Shown here: positions 7,852 to 16,854 of the stretch, in pieces
Numbering within the stretch: position 1 is the stretch's first letter
Layout: every line of letters begins with the position of its first letter
Assembly: GCA_012959525.1 (NCBI GenBank)
Contig: DUDB01000032.1
Span: 80,846 to 116,035 of the forward strand
Direction of reading: 5' to 3'
Length of the DNA: 35,190 nucleotides
DNA from: Planctomycetota bacterium
Lineage (GTDB): Bacteria > Planctomycetota > UBA1135 > GCA-002686595
Program-made: the position numbers and the translations under genes
The notes under the pieces: model-generated
What the model was told of the DNA's origin: nothing
Seen by the model: only the letters and a program-made list of their open reading frames with translations
Databases searched by the model: none

Positions 7852-9231
7852 ATGAAGAGACACCCTCCTGCTAGACCCGTTCACGTGGCGGCCACGATGT
7901 TGTCCGCTATCCTGTTTCTCGGTGGAGCTCAGGCTTCTGATACAGACAACTGGCCCACATGGCGTGGCCCAGGAGGAGCGGGCGTCGCGAAGTCAGCGGT
8001 CCCCACGAGCTGGTCGGATGAAGAGAACGTGCGTTGGCGAACAGCCATTCCTGGGCGCGGCTTTTCGACACCCGTTGTTTGGGGCGATCGCATCTACCTG
8101 ACGACTGCCGTTCCGTTGGAGGAGGCTGCAGAGCCCGAGGACGATGGCGCAGATCGTGGACGTGGGGGTTTCTTTGGCCGTGGCGGCCCGCGCGGGTCCG
8201 CAACCGTCAATACGGCGTTTCTTGTCTTATGTCTGGACTTGGACACGGGCAAGGAAATCTGGCGCAAGAAGGCCTGTGAAGCCAAACCCCACGAGGGCTT
8301 TCACCGCACCTACGGAAGCCACGCTTCCGTTTCGCCAGTGACCGATGGAAGCAATGTGATCTGCTCCTTCGGCTCACAGGGGATCTACTGCTACGACATG
8401 GACGGCGAGCTATTGTGGGAGCGCGACCCTGAAGTCGAGCTCCAGATGCGACGCCAGTTCGGGGAGGGCGCCAACCCAGCCCTCCACAGTGGCGTCTATG
8501 TCCACGTGTTCGACCATGAGTCCGATTCGTTCATGCTGGCGCTGGACTCCAAGACCGGCGCGGTTAAATGGCGCCATAAGCGTGATGAGCCCTCGACCTG
8601 GTCTACCCCATTGGTGACCGAGCACGACGGGGCCTGGCAGGTGATCGTTGCCGGGACCAACCGGACCCGCTCCTACGAGCTGTTTGGGGGAGAAGAGCTG
8701 TGGCAGTGCGGGGGTATCGGGGTGAACGCCATCCCGAGCGTGGTGCGCCATGACGATCTGGTATTTGTCATGTCGGGCTATAGAGAACCCAACCTGCAGG
8801 CCATACGGCTGGGCGGTAAGGGGGACATCACAGACGCAGACCCCTCACCGATCGCGTGGAGTTCCAACCGGGGCACCTCCTACACGGCCTCGCCAGTGCT
8901 GCATGAGGGTCGCTACTACTGCGTGCAGGATGGCGGCAAGATCAGCTGTTTCGATGCCGCCAGCGGGAAGGCGTTCTACCTGGAAGAGCGTCTGCCGCGG
9001 GGGACCGACCTCAAGGCCTCACCGCTTGCCGCCGGGGGCGTGCTCTACGTGGCCACGGAAGAGGGTGACGTGCACATGATCGCATTGGGCGAGGAGTTCA
9101 AGTTGCTGGGGACCAATACCCTCACCGACCAGTTCTTTGTTTCTTCGCCGATCGCGGTCGATGGAAAGCTCCTGCTACGCGGGCAAGGCGACCTGTTCTG
9201 CATCGTCGAGAGCGGCTCGGATGGAGACTGA
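7852..9231 (+). CDS. exported PQQ-binding-like beta-propeller protein
   Basis: 459 residues. Signal peptide at about residues 1-28 (ending GGAQAS). Propeller blades with the A-W-D type closing motif follow: NWPTWRGPGGAGV, CLDLDTGKEIWRKKA, CYDMDGELLWERD, ALDSKTGAVKWRHKRDE, CFDAASGKAFYLEERLPRG. The opening W-P-x-W-R-G-P motif is typical of the planctomycetal outer-membrane-assembly-factor-like (BamB/PQQ) paralogues. An acidic then Gly/Arg-rich insert (about residues 92-112) interrupts blade 2. These proteins lack proof of PQQ binding; the function may be scaffolding. A purine-rich AAAGGGATAAGA precedes the ATG. Confidence 0.85.
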   Translation: MKRHPPARPVHVAATMLSAILFLGGAQASDTDNWPTWRGPGGAGVAKSAVPTSWSDEENVRWRTAIPGRGFSTPVVWGDRIYLTTAVPLEEAAEPEDDGADRGRGGFFGRGGPRGSATVNTAFLVLCLDLDTGKEIWRKKACEAKPHEGFHRTYGSHASVSPVTDGSNVICSFGSQGIYCYDMDGELLWERDPEVELQMRRQFGEGANPALHSGVYVHVFDHESDSFMLALDSKTGAVKWRHKRDEPSTWSTPLVTEHDGAWQVIVAGTNRTRSYELFGGEELWQCGGIGVNAIPSVVRHDDLVFVMSGYREPNLQAIRLGGKGDITDADPSPIAWSSNRGTSYTASPVLHEGRYYCVQDGGKISCFDAASGKAFYLEERLPRGTDLKASPLAAGGVLYVATEEGDVHMIALGEEFKLLGTNTLTDQFFVSSPIAVDGKLLLRGQGDLFCIVESGSDGD

Positions 9232-9293
9232 CCAGGCCAATTCAGTCAGTCCACGGCCGCGCCCGGGCCAGGCAGGAGTACAATGACGGCGTG

Positions 9294-10868
9294 ATGGCGT
9301 TTTCTTGTGAGCAAGCACTTCTGCCTGCGCTGCGGCGACGGCTCGCTGCGCTGTTCGCGGGGTTGGCTGTCCTGGTCTCACCGGCGCTGGCTACTTGGTC
9401 GCTTGTGGTCCTCAACACCAAGACCGGAGAGGTCTGTGTGGCCTCGGCCACGTGTATTGGCAACAAGTTCCCGCTCAAACTATGGCTGCCCGTGATCGTG
9501 GTGGAGCGGGGAGGCGGTGTCGCCCAGTCCATGGTGGATAGCCTCGGGGGCAACCGCATGACGATCTGGGCCGGCATTCAAAACGGGCTCTTGCCTGCAC
9601 GCATCCTCGACAAGCTCTCCGTTCAGGACGGATTTCATCAGAGCCGGCAGTATGGAATCGTCACCGTGGATGGTCCGCCGATCACTTTCACCGGCGACAA
9701 AGCGGGGTTGGCCCGCTATGGGGTCACCGGTCAGGTCGGCGATCTGATCTACGCGATCCAGGGCAACGTACTTGCTGGGGACGCCGTCATTCTCGAGACC
9801 GAGAAGACCCTGCGGGCGTCTACGGGAGACCTGGGGCAGCGGGTCATGGAGGCCATGGAGACCGCGAGATTGTGGGGCGGCGATGGACGTTGTTCCTGCA
9901 GCGGCTCCAACCCGCCCGGCTGCGGTTCTCCTCCGCCCAGCTTCACCCACTCCGCCTACACGTCCTTCATAGTCCTGGCACGCCCCGGGGACGTAGACGG
10001 CATCTGCAACAAGTCGTTGGGTTGTGCCAATGGCAACTACTACTTGGAGAAGGTCTTCAAGGGCAAGGGCGCCACAGACCCGGACCCCGTCATTGAGCTC
10101 ACCACACGCTACAACGCGTGGCGCGCGAGCATGGCGGGTTTGCCGGACCACTACCTGTCCAAAGTCCAGGTGGATCGTGAATTGTTGGTGGCCGATGGCA
10201 AGTCCAGCGCGAGCGTGCGAATTCAACTCGTGGACGTGGACGGCAACCCTCTGGCGGTCGGTGGAGATCAAGTGACCGTGCGGCAAGTCAGCCCAGGCCC
10301 AGCGACGGCGGCCCCCGGGCCCGTGACGGACAATGGCGACGGCACCTACAGCCTGAACCTGGTGGCGACCACGGCTCCTGGTCGCGGGGCATTCCAGGTG
10401 GAAGTGGGAGCGAAGGGGCCGCGCTCGATCCTTCTGCGTCCGATCATCGCCCTGGAGACTTCGCCCCTGAGCGAATTGCACGTGGGGTTGAGAGTCGTGA
10501 GTGCCGCGTCGGGGGGACGCGTGCCTTTCATCATCAATAGAGGCGCATCGGACGCCGGGCGCCCGTACCGCATCCTTGGCGGTTCCTCAGGCGCCGTACC
10601 CGGCTTCGACTACGGTGGCGTGCACGTCCCACTCAACCGGGACCCGTTCTTTGCCTTCACCTGGACGACGAACGGAAACGACCCCAAGTTCATGCGCTCC
10701 GCGGGGACTCTCAATTCGGAGGGTCGCATTCAGGCGTTGCTGCGTGTACCTCCGGGAACCTGGTCAGCCCTGGTGGGGCGGCGGTTTGAGTTCTGTGCGC
10801 TCCTGGGGGCGAGCGGTGGTGGCGGATTCGACGTGACGCCATCAGTTGGGTTCGACTTGGAACTATGA
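9294..10868 (+). CDS. secreted DUF1028 protein with Ig-like and C-terminal surface domains
   Basis: 524 residues from ATG 9294 (GTG 9291 also possible; GGAG at 9274). Signal peptide to about residue 35. Residues about 35-235 match DUF1028, an Ntn-hydrolase-like family of unknown activity: ATWSLVVLNTKTGEVCVASA, VVERGGGVAQSMVD, SRQYGIVTVDG, ITFTGDKAG and IYAIQGNVLAG. An Arg/Gly/Cys-rich loop (RCSCSGSNPPGCGSPP) follows. Residues about 290-385 are an invasin-type Ig domain (VDRELLVADGKSSASVRIQL, DNGDGTYSLNL). The last 120 or so residues (GRPYRILGGSSGAVPG, VHVPLNRDPFFAFT, SAGTLNSEGRIQALLRVPPG) resemble a second C-terminal module I associate with Planctomycetota secreted proteins. It converges on the DUF1579 gene. 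Confidence 0.8.
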   Translation: MAFSCEQALLPALRRRLAALFAGLAVLVSPALATWSLVVLNTKTGEVCVASATCIGNKFPLKLWLPVIVVERGGGVAQSMVDSLGGNRMTIWAGIQNGLLPARILDKLSVQDGFHQSRQYGIVTVDGPPITFTGDKAGLARYGVTGQVGDLIYAIQGNVLAGDAVILETEKTLRASTGDLGQRVMEAMETARLWGGDGRCSCSGSNPPGCGSPPPSFTHSAYTSFIVLARPGDVDGICNKSLGCANGNYYLEKVFKGKGATDPDPVIELTTRYNAWRASMAGLPDHYLSKVQVDRELLVADGKSSASVRIQLVDVDGNPLAVGGDQVTVRQVSPGPATAAPGPVTDNGDGTYSLNLVATTAPGRGAFQVEVGAKGPRSILLRPIIALETSPLSELHVGLRVVSAASGGRVPFIINRGASDAGRPYRILGGSSGAVPGFDYGGVHVPLNRDPFFAFTWTTNGNDPKFMRSAGTLNSEGRIQALLRVPPGTWSALVGRRFEFCALLGASGGGGFDVTPSVGFDLEL

Positions 10869-10900
10869 CGTCTTCCCGAGCCTGACCAGACTATCACCGC

Positions 10901-11449
10901 CTAGTCTTTCTCGTCGTCGGTCTCCATTTGCACAAGGTCCGTGCTGGCAAGGACATAGGGTTCATCGCCGGCGAGTATCACGACCTCTGTGTTTGATTTT
11001 CCTTTCTTGGTCGGCTTCATCGTCACCTGGACGAATCCGAGCGGGTCCTTGAGCACGATGGCTCCTTTCCCCTCCCTCTTGCCCTCGAAGTAGTCCATCT
11101 CACACCCCTGGTTGTCGATGGAGAACATGGTGTAGACCTTGCGGTTACGGTTGTATCCGATGACGGCGTAGGACTCCTGCTTGAGTTCTGGCATCTGTGA
11201 ATGCGAGAGCAGGAAACGACCATCCATTATCATCCTAAGTGTGGCTTTCCCCTCGATCATCAGGGGCTTGGCTCCAGGCGTAAGCCAAATGGAATTGTGT
11301 GTCTCGAATTCTCCGACCATGTCCGAGAGGAACTTGTGTTCGGGGCCGGGCCTCTCGTTATCCTGGATGTGCGTGGGTGTGGTGATGGAGGCTGACAAGA
11401 GCAGGCCTGCCATGAGTCCAATGCCGAGGTACAAAATCGCTTTTTGCAT
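10901..11449 (-). CDS. exported DUF1579-like protein
   Basis: 182 residues from ATG 11449, selected because it opens a hydrophobic signal segment (MQKAILYLGIGLMAGLLLSA); upstream in-frame starts add unlikely sequence. The body fits DUF1579: GPEHKFLSDMVGEFETH (the family starts with a G-x-W/F-type segment), then MIMDGRFLLSHSQM, YAVIGYNRNRKVYTMFSID and GKGAIVLKDPLGFVQVTMKP. Such proteins are small beta-barrel, lipocalin-like, of unknown function. The gene is divergent from the sialic acid operon; the 90 bp between them must hold both promoters. The tail is acidic (TDDEKD). Confidence 0.75.
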   Translation of the reverse strand: MQKAILYLGIGLMAGLLLSASITTPTHIQDNERPGPEHKFLSDMVGEFETHNSIWLTPGAKPLMIEGKATLRMIMDGRFLLSHSQMPELKQESYAVIGYNRNRKVYTMFSIDNQGCEMDYFEGKREGKGAIVLKDPLGFVQVTMKPTKKGKSNTEVVILAGDEPYVLASTDLVQMETDDEKD

Positions 11450-11539
11450 AGTAAGGGGCCTCTTTGGGAGGGACCTAAATGTTGGAGTGCCCATTATTAT
11501 GCAGGTCATGCCGGATGGCGAGAATAATAGGATGATGCG

Positions 11540-13282
11540 ATGCACACGACCCTGAAATCGATGCTTCTGGCCGCATTGACACACGGACTCCTGGGCAACC
11601 TCCCGGCAGACGAGGGTGTCCGCGGGATGGACAATGGGACATCTCGCAGTGTGAAGACACCCTGGCTTGACCTGTCCCGGCGTGCGGATGTACTCGAGGT
11701 AATGGGTGGGTGGGGCGGTTCCCAAGAAGGGCGCCCTGGCTCAGCGGGCGTCGTGCAGGCCGCGGACGGGGAGCAGAAACTGGTGATCTTCGGCCAGAGC
11801 CAAGAAGCGCCCACGACCCGCGCACTCATCAGCGGCGAGGACGGCGCCAAAGCCTCGCCCATGTTGGACGTGACACGATCCCTGGGCGGGGACGGTCATG
11901 CGGGGGTCTTTCTCAGTGATGGACGCCTGCTCATCACCTTCCGGGACACGCACCCGGCCAGTCCGACCAACGGCGATCGCGTGGCCTGGGTCGGAACCCT
12001 GGACGACATTGCCAACGGGCGCGATGGGCAATTCACCTGCCGGCTCGTAGACCACAAGGGGCCACCGCTTGCTGCAACGCCGACGCAGCTTGAGGCATTG
12101 GAAGATGGCGCCTTTGTCTCCACCGGCCCCTGTCGGCTGAAAGCCGGCCAGGAGGCTGTCGTGGTCACGGTGCGCTTCACCATGGCCATGATGGAGGAGA
12201 TCCTGCCCACTCGGGGCTACAGCATCCCCCTTGTGGATCTGGACGGTGACAAGAACCGCCACGTGGTCGTGGACAAGGAAGCAGGCCAGTACCTAGGCCA
12301 CGTAAGCACCCAGTTGTTGGAAGACGGCAAGACCATATTGGCGGTCTACCCCAAGGGGCACGGAAGGGGACCTATCGTCTACAAGCGCTCGGCCGATGGA
12401 GGGCGCACCTGGTCGGAGCGACTGCCTACTCCCGAGAACTGGGCCACAAGCCGCGAGGTACCCACGATTCACCGCGTGATCGATCCCAAGAGTGGGGCCA
12501 AGAGATTGATTGTGTGGTCGGGCCTGTACCCCGCGCGATTGGCCGTGAGTGATGACGACGGCTCTTCCTGGTCGGAACTCAAACCGGTGGGAGAGTGGGG
12601 GGGCATCGTCGTCATGGGCTTTGTGGAGCGCCTCCGTGATGGGTCGTACCTGGCCATGTTCCACGACGATGGACGGTTCATAGCTTCCAAGAGCCAAGCA
12701 TCCAACCCGCGCGCCTTCACCCTCTATCAGACCTTCAGTCATGACGGCGGCCTGACCTGGTCCGAACCGGATACGGTGTGGTCGGGATCGGACTTGCACC
12801 TGTGTGAACCCGGCTGCGCTCGCTCGCCGGACGGCAAGAGCCTGGCCGTGTTGTTGCGGGAGAACAGCCGCACGCGCAACGGCTACGTGATCTTCTCCGA
12901 TGACGAGGGGCAGACCTGGTCGCCCCCGCGCGAGTTACCCGCAAGTTTGACGGGCGATCGGCACACGATGGCCTACGGCCCGGATGGGCGCCTGTTCATT
13001 TCCTTTCGCGACACAACCCATGACAGCCCAACTAAAGGGGACTGGGTGGGCTGGGTGGGCACCTACGACGACATCGTTCAGGGGCGTGAAGGCCAGTACC
13101 GAATACGCTTCAAGGACAACAAGAACCGTTGGGACACCACCTATCCCGGCGTTGACGTGCTCCCCGATGGGACCTTCGTCGTGACCACCTATGGACACTG
13201 GGACGAGGGCCAAGAGCCGTACATTCTGAGTGCGCGCTTTACTCTTGAGGAATTGGACAAGAGGGTGGGTCTCCGTGACTGA
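11540..13282 (+). CDS. exported sialidase-like BNR/Asp-box protein
   Basis: 580 residues; AGGA 7 bases before ATG 11540. Signal peptide about residues 1-24. Four Asp boxes of S-x-D-x-G-x-[TS]-W form are seen: SADGGRTWSE, SDDDGSSWSE, SHDGGLTWSE and SDDEGQTWSP, the mark of six-bladed sialidase-type propellers. The genes that follow make sialic acid release the likely task. I do not see the x-R-I-P arginine motif of GH33 enzymes (the nearest is YSIP), so specificity rests on context. Residues about 116-215 and 471-571 are similar to each other (GRLLITFRDT / GRLFISFRDT; WVGTLDDIANGRDGQ / WVGTYDDIVQGREGQ), an internal duplication around the propeller. First gene of the operon; its stop overlaps the lyase gene by 8 bp. 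Confidence 0.8.
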   Translation: MHTTLKSMLLAALTHGLLGNLPADEGVRGMDNGTSRSVKTPWLDLSRRADVLEVMGGWGGSQEGRPGSAGVVQAADGEQKLVIFGQSQEAPTTRALISGEDGAKASPMLDVTRSLGGDGHAGVFLSDGRLLITFRDTHPASPTNGDRVAWVGTLDDIANGRDGQFTCRLVDHKGPPLAATPTQLEALEDGAFVSTGPCRLKAGQEAVVVTVRFTMAMMEEILPTRGYSIPLVDLDGDKNRHVVVDKEAGQYLGHVSTQLLEDGKTILAVYPKGHGRGPIVYKRSADGGRTWSERLPTPENWATSREVPTIHRVIDPKSGAKRLIVWSGLYPARLAVSDDDGSSWSELKPVGEWGGIVVMGFVERLRDGSYLAMFHDDGRFIASKSQASNPRAFTLYQTFSHDGGLTWSEPDTVWSGSDLHLCEPGCARSPDGKSLAVLLRENSRTRNGYVIFSDDEGQTWSPPRELPASLTGDRHTMAYGPDGRLFISFRDTTHDSPTKGDWVGWVGTYDDIVQGREGQYRIRFKDNKNRWDTTYPGVDVLPDGTFVVTTYGHWDEGQEPYILSARFTLEELDKRVGLRD

Positions 13283-14192
13283 GGCACACCAAGCCGAACA
13301 GGGAGGGCACCTGCTCTCGGGGCTGGTGGCGGCAACCTTCACGCCCATGAAGAGGGATGGTGCACTGGACCTCGCGCGGGTACCTGCGGTCTGCGACTTC
13401 GTACTCGGCCAGGGAGTTAGCGGCCTCTTTCTATGTGGCAGTACAGGGGAGAGCCCCTCGCTCACCGTGGATGAACGCATGGCCGTCTCCGATGCCTACA
13501 TTGAGGCCTGCGGCGGACGGGTGCCGGTCGTCGTTCATGTGGGACACAACAGCCTGACCGACGCCCGCGCTTTAGCGGCTCATGCAGAGCGGGCAGGTGC
13601 GGATGCCATCGCGATTGTGCCGCCTTCCTACTTCTCCATTGGGTCCATCGACGGGTTGGTGAGTTGCATACAGGATATTGCCGAGGCGGCTCCTGACATG
13701 CCGCTGTACTACTACCACATCCCTCGCCTCACAGGCGTTGGCTTACGCATGGTGGACTTGCTTGAGCGGGCCGATGAGGTCCTGCCCAGCTTTGCAGGCC
13801 TGAAGTTCAGCTCATTCGAGCTCGATGACCTGCTGTGCTGCATCCGGCACGGCGGGGGGCGCTACAACGTCCTCTTCGGTTCGGATGAGATGCTGCTCGC
13901 GGGCCTAAGCATGGGTGCAGCGGGAGCAGTGGGTAGCACCTTCAACTTCATGGGTCCGTACTATCGTCGCGTGATCGACGCCCTTGCCGCTGGCGACCTA
14001 CAGAAGGCGCAGGACGAGCAGTTGGTGGCGACCCAACGGGTACACCAGATTCTTGTTCACGGCGGTCACAATGCGATCAAGGCCGCCATGGCCGTGATGG
14101 GCGAGGACTGCGGTCCCCCGCGCCTACCTTGGAAGGCTCTGTCCGCAGAAGCTCTCGTCGCAATGCGGGAGGAGCTGTTGGATGAGGGCTAG
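13275..14192 (+). CDS. nanA: N-acetylneuraminate lyase (DHDPS/NAL superfamily)
   Basis: 305 residues from GTG 13275; the longer frame from 13230 adds residues inside the sialidase gene. Cleaves N-acetylneuraminate to N-acetylmannosamine and pyruvate in the cytoplasm. Motifs: GSTGES (residues 55-60, carboxylate-binding), catalytic Tyr147 in YYYHIPRLTG, Schiff-base Lys177 in GLKFSS, and GSDEMLLAGLSMGAAGAVGS with the STFNFM continuation characteristic of lyases over dihydrodipicolinate synthases. The YYYHIP form is usual in eukaryote- and Planctomycetota-type lyases. Length fits the family (about 300). It overlaps the sialidase gene by 8 bp and the transporter gene by 11 bp, implying coupled translation. 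Confidence 0.9.
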   Translation: MTEAHQAEQGGHLLSGLVAATFTPMKRDGALDLARVPAVCDFVLGQGVSGLFLCGSTGESPSLTVDERMAVSDAYIEACGGRVPVVVHVGHNSLTDARALAAHAERAGADAIAIVPPSYFSIGSIDGLVSCIQDIAEAAPDMPLYYYHIPRLTGVGLRMVDLLERADEVLPSFAGLKFSSFELDDLLCCIRHGGGRYNVLFGSDEMLLAGLSMGAAGAVGSTFNFMGPYYRRVIDALAAGDLQKAQDEQLVATQRVHQILVHGGHNAIKAAMAVMGEDCGPPRLPWKALSAEALVAMREELLDEG

Positions 14193-16854
14193 GTGGTCGA
14201 AGGGCCTCACGCTATTTCTGGCGTTACTCGGTGCCGCAGCCGGTCGTGCGCAAGAGCGCGACGCTTCTCCCCTTGCTTTCACTTTGCTGCCGGATCTTCT
14301 CGACCCACTCGGGTTCGGCGGTCCGCTAACAGGGACCCATGGTGAGGCCCTCATCGTGGCCGGGGGTGCGAACTTTCCCACCCCCCTTGTCGATGGTGGA
14401 GCAAAGGTTTGGCACGACCGCATCTTCGTGCTCCTGCCGGGGGCCGATGCATGGCGCAATGAACAGGCACTGCCGCGACCCGTGGCCTACTCAGCCTGCG
14501 CCTCGACACCCAAGGGAGTCGTTGTCGTGGGTGGATCGGATGCCGATGCCGTGTATGCCGATGCCTTTCTCATGGCCTGGGACTCCGCCGAGAAGCGTGT
14601 TGTCTTCGAGGACCTCCCTGAGCTTCCAACCGTCAGCGCCTTCGGCTCAGCCGAAGCTCTGGGAAGCGTCGTCTACGTGTTCGGTGGGAAGTCATCCAAG
14701 AGCGAGACCGACCTGGCGGGAGGCTTTTGGAAGCTTGACCTGGATCGATTGGACCTCGGTTGGGTGGCGCTGCCAGAGCACCCGGGGCCGCCGCGGCTCA
14801 AGATGGTCACGGCCGTCCAGGATGATTCCGAAGGGCAAGCGTGCATCTACCTGTTCTCTGGTTCGCAAACTAGTACGAGCCCTGAAGGCGATCCGCGCTT
14901 TGAGATGTTCACCGATGCCTATCGGTATTCCCCCGAGGCGGAGAGCTGGACGGTCCTTGCGAGCCTGCCCGTCCTGGAGGACCCACGCGACCTCGCTGGG
15001 GAGGAGGCCTTCAGCGCTGAGCGCTGGCCTATCAATGCCGCCTGTGCTGCGCCGTTTGGGAAGAGCGAAATCCTGACCTTCAGCGGCTCCACGGGCCGCT
15101 ACATCCTGGACGAGCAGGGCAAGGTTCGCGACCCGCGCGTGCGGCCCGCTTTCGCGAACCGGGTCTTGGCCTACGACGTACTCGCCGATCGTTGGCGTGA
15201 TGCGGGGGAGATGCCTGTTGGGGTCGTGACCACCCGCGCCGTGCAGTGGCAAGGACAGATCGTGATCGCATCGGGTGAGGTGAAGCCGGGGATTCGGACG
15301 CCTCGAGTTCAAGCCCTATCGGTGGCGCAAGAGCCTCTCGCCGGGGAGGCCTTGAGCGCGAAGTTCCGCACCTTGGACTACATCGTCCTGGGCCTCTACC
15401 TTGCGCTGATGCTTGGTGTGGGCGCGTACTTTGCTCGCCGTAGCACGAGTGCCGAAGACTTCTTCTTGGCTGGGCGCAATATCCCTTGGTGGGCTGCGGG
15501 CCTCTCGGTTTTTGGAACCCAGTTGTCGGCGATCACCTTCATGGCCGTCCCGGCCACGGCCTACGGGTCAGATTGGAGGCGCTTCGTGGGCTCATTGATG
15601 TTGGTGCCCGTCATTGTCCTGGTCATCTACTGCTTCGTGCCTCTGTTCCGACGGCTGGAAGTCACGACGGCTTACGAGTATCTGGAAGCGCGCTTCTCCT
15701 TGTCGGTACGCCTGCTCTCCAGCGCCATCTTCATACTCTTCCAGTTGGGGCGCATGGGGATCGTGCTCCTGCTTCCGGCGATTGCTCTGTCGGCCGTTAC
15801 GGGCATCGACACCTACCTGTGCATCGGCCTGATGGGCCTGCTTGCCACGGCCTACACGGCCATGGGGGGTATTGAGGCAGTAATCTGGACCGACGTCCTG
15901 CAGGTCTTTGTCTTGATTGGTGGAGCGCTCTTGTGCCTGATCGTAACCGTGGCCGACGCGGGGGGAGTGGGAGCGGTAATCGAGACCGCCCAAGCTGCGG
16001 GCAAACTCCATATCTTCGATTGGCGTTGGAGTACGACAGACATGGTGGCCTGGGTCTTGATTGTGGGCTTCGCCTTCACAAATCTCGTGCCCTACACCAC
16101 CGATCAAACCGTCATTCAGCGCTACCTGACCACGCGCGACGAGAAGCAGGCAGCCAAGAGCATGTGGCTGAATCTGGCCATGACCATTCCCACGGGCCTG
16201 TTGTTCTACGGCCTGGGCACGGCGCTTTGGGTCTACTACATGGCACACCCTGCCGAGCAGGCGCTGCTCCCGGAGAAGGTAGATCAACTCGTACCCTGGT
16301 TCGTCGTAACGCACCTGCCCGCCGGAGTGGCCGGGGTCGTCGTTGCTGGAATTTTCGCTGCCGCCATGAGCTCCCTCGACAGCTCAATGAACAGCATCTC
16401 GGCCGCCGTGGTGAATGACTTTGTTGTCCGCCTTGGTGACGAGACGCGTACGTGGGACCTGCTTGCACTCGCCCGCCGGCTGACTTGCTTCCTGGGCTTC
16501 TTGGGGACCGGAGCGGCGATGGTGCTTGCTACCTATGAAATTCGCTTCCTCTTCGACTTCTTTCAGGAGATCATGGGCCTCTTCGGTGGAGGCTTGGCCG
16601 GTGTGTTCCTCTTGGCCGTCTTCTCCAGGACCGTCAATGCGAAAGGGGCCCTTGCCGGTCTGGTGGCTGGGAGCGCGGCAACCCTGGTCATCGTTTTCTT
16701 CACGGCCACCAACTTCCTGCTCTACGCGGCTGTTGGTACCTGTACCTGTGTTGCCGTGGGCCAGCTCGTGAGTTGCATCACCGGCGGTGAGACACGCAAC
16801 CTAGCTGGGCTTACTCTCGTCACCCTGAAGGACCCAGTCGATGCCCCTAGCTGA
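14182..16854 (+). CDS. NanM-like kelch mutarotase fused to SSS-family sialic acid transporter
   Basis: 890 residues. A signal peptide (ends near AGRAQ) leads into residues about 30-390 with kelch-type repeats (LIVAGGANFPTPLVDGGAKV, GVVVVGGSDAD, VVYVFGGKSSK, YLFSGSQTS, EILTFSGSTG), resembling the NanM/YjhT mutarotase, where A-G-G-A-N-F-P is typical. From residue about 394 it becomes a sodium:solute symporter: LDYIVLGLYLALMLGVGAYF, then RRSTSAEDFFLAGRNIPWWA, GLSVFGTQLSAITF, AYTAMGGIEAVIWTDVLQVF and AAMSSLDSSMNSISAAVVND, with about 13 membrane segments. The kelch domain would sit outside the membrane and open or isomerise sialic acid before uptake (inference). It overlaps the lyase gene by 11 bp and the epimerase gene by 14 bp. 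Confidence 0.9.
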   Translation: MRARWSKGLTLFLALLGAAAGRAQERDASPLAFTLLPDLLDPLGFGGPLTGTHGEALIVAGGANFPTPLVDGGAKVWHDRIFVLLPGADAWRNEQALPRPVAYSACASTPKGVVVVGGSDADAVYADAFLMAWDSAEKRVVFEDLPELPTVSAFGSAEALGSVVYVFGGKSSKSETDLAGGFWKLDLDRLDLGWVALPEHPGPPRLKMVTAVQDDSEGQACIYLFSGSQTSTSPEGDPRFEMFTDAYRYSPEAESWTVLASLPVLEDPRDLAGEEAFSAERWPINAACAAPFGKSEILTFSGSTGRYILDEQGKVRDPRVRPAFANRVLAYDVLADRWRDAGEMPVGVVTTRAVQWQGQIVIASGEVKPGIRTPRVQALSVAQEPLAGEALSAKFRTLDYIVLGLYLALMLGVGAYFARRSTSAEDFFLAGRNIPWWAAGLSVFGTQLSAITFMAVPATAYGSDWRRFVGSLMLVPVIVLVIYCFVPLFRRLEVTTAYEYLEARFSLSVRLLSSAIFILFQLGRMGIVLLLPAIALSAVTGIDTYLCIGLMGLLATAYTAMGGIEAVIWTDVLQVFVLIGGALLCLIVTVADAGGVGAVIETAQAAGKLHIFDWRWSTTDMVAWVLIVGFAFTNLVPYTTDQTVIQRYLTTRDEKQAAKSMWLNLAMTIPTGLLFYGLGTALWVYYMAHPAEQALLPEKVDQLVPWFVVTHLPAGVAGVVVAGIFAAAMSSLDSSMNSISAAVVNDFVVRLGDETRTWDLLALARRLTCFLGFLGTGAAMVLATYEIRFLFDFFQEIMGLFGGGLAGVFLLAVFSRTVNAKGALAGLVAGSAATLVIVFFTATNFLLYAAVGTCTCVAVGQLVSCITGGETRNLAGLTLVTLKDPVDAPS

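Noticed and set aside
9480..10481. 333-codon minus-strand ORF
   Set aside because: Antisense to the DUF1028 gene; translation is His/Arg/Gly-rich without domains, a high-GC shadow.
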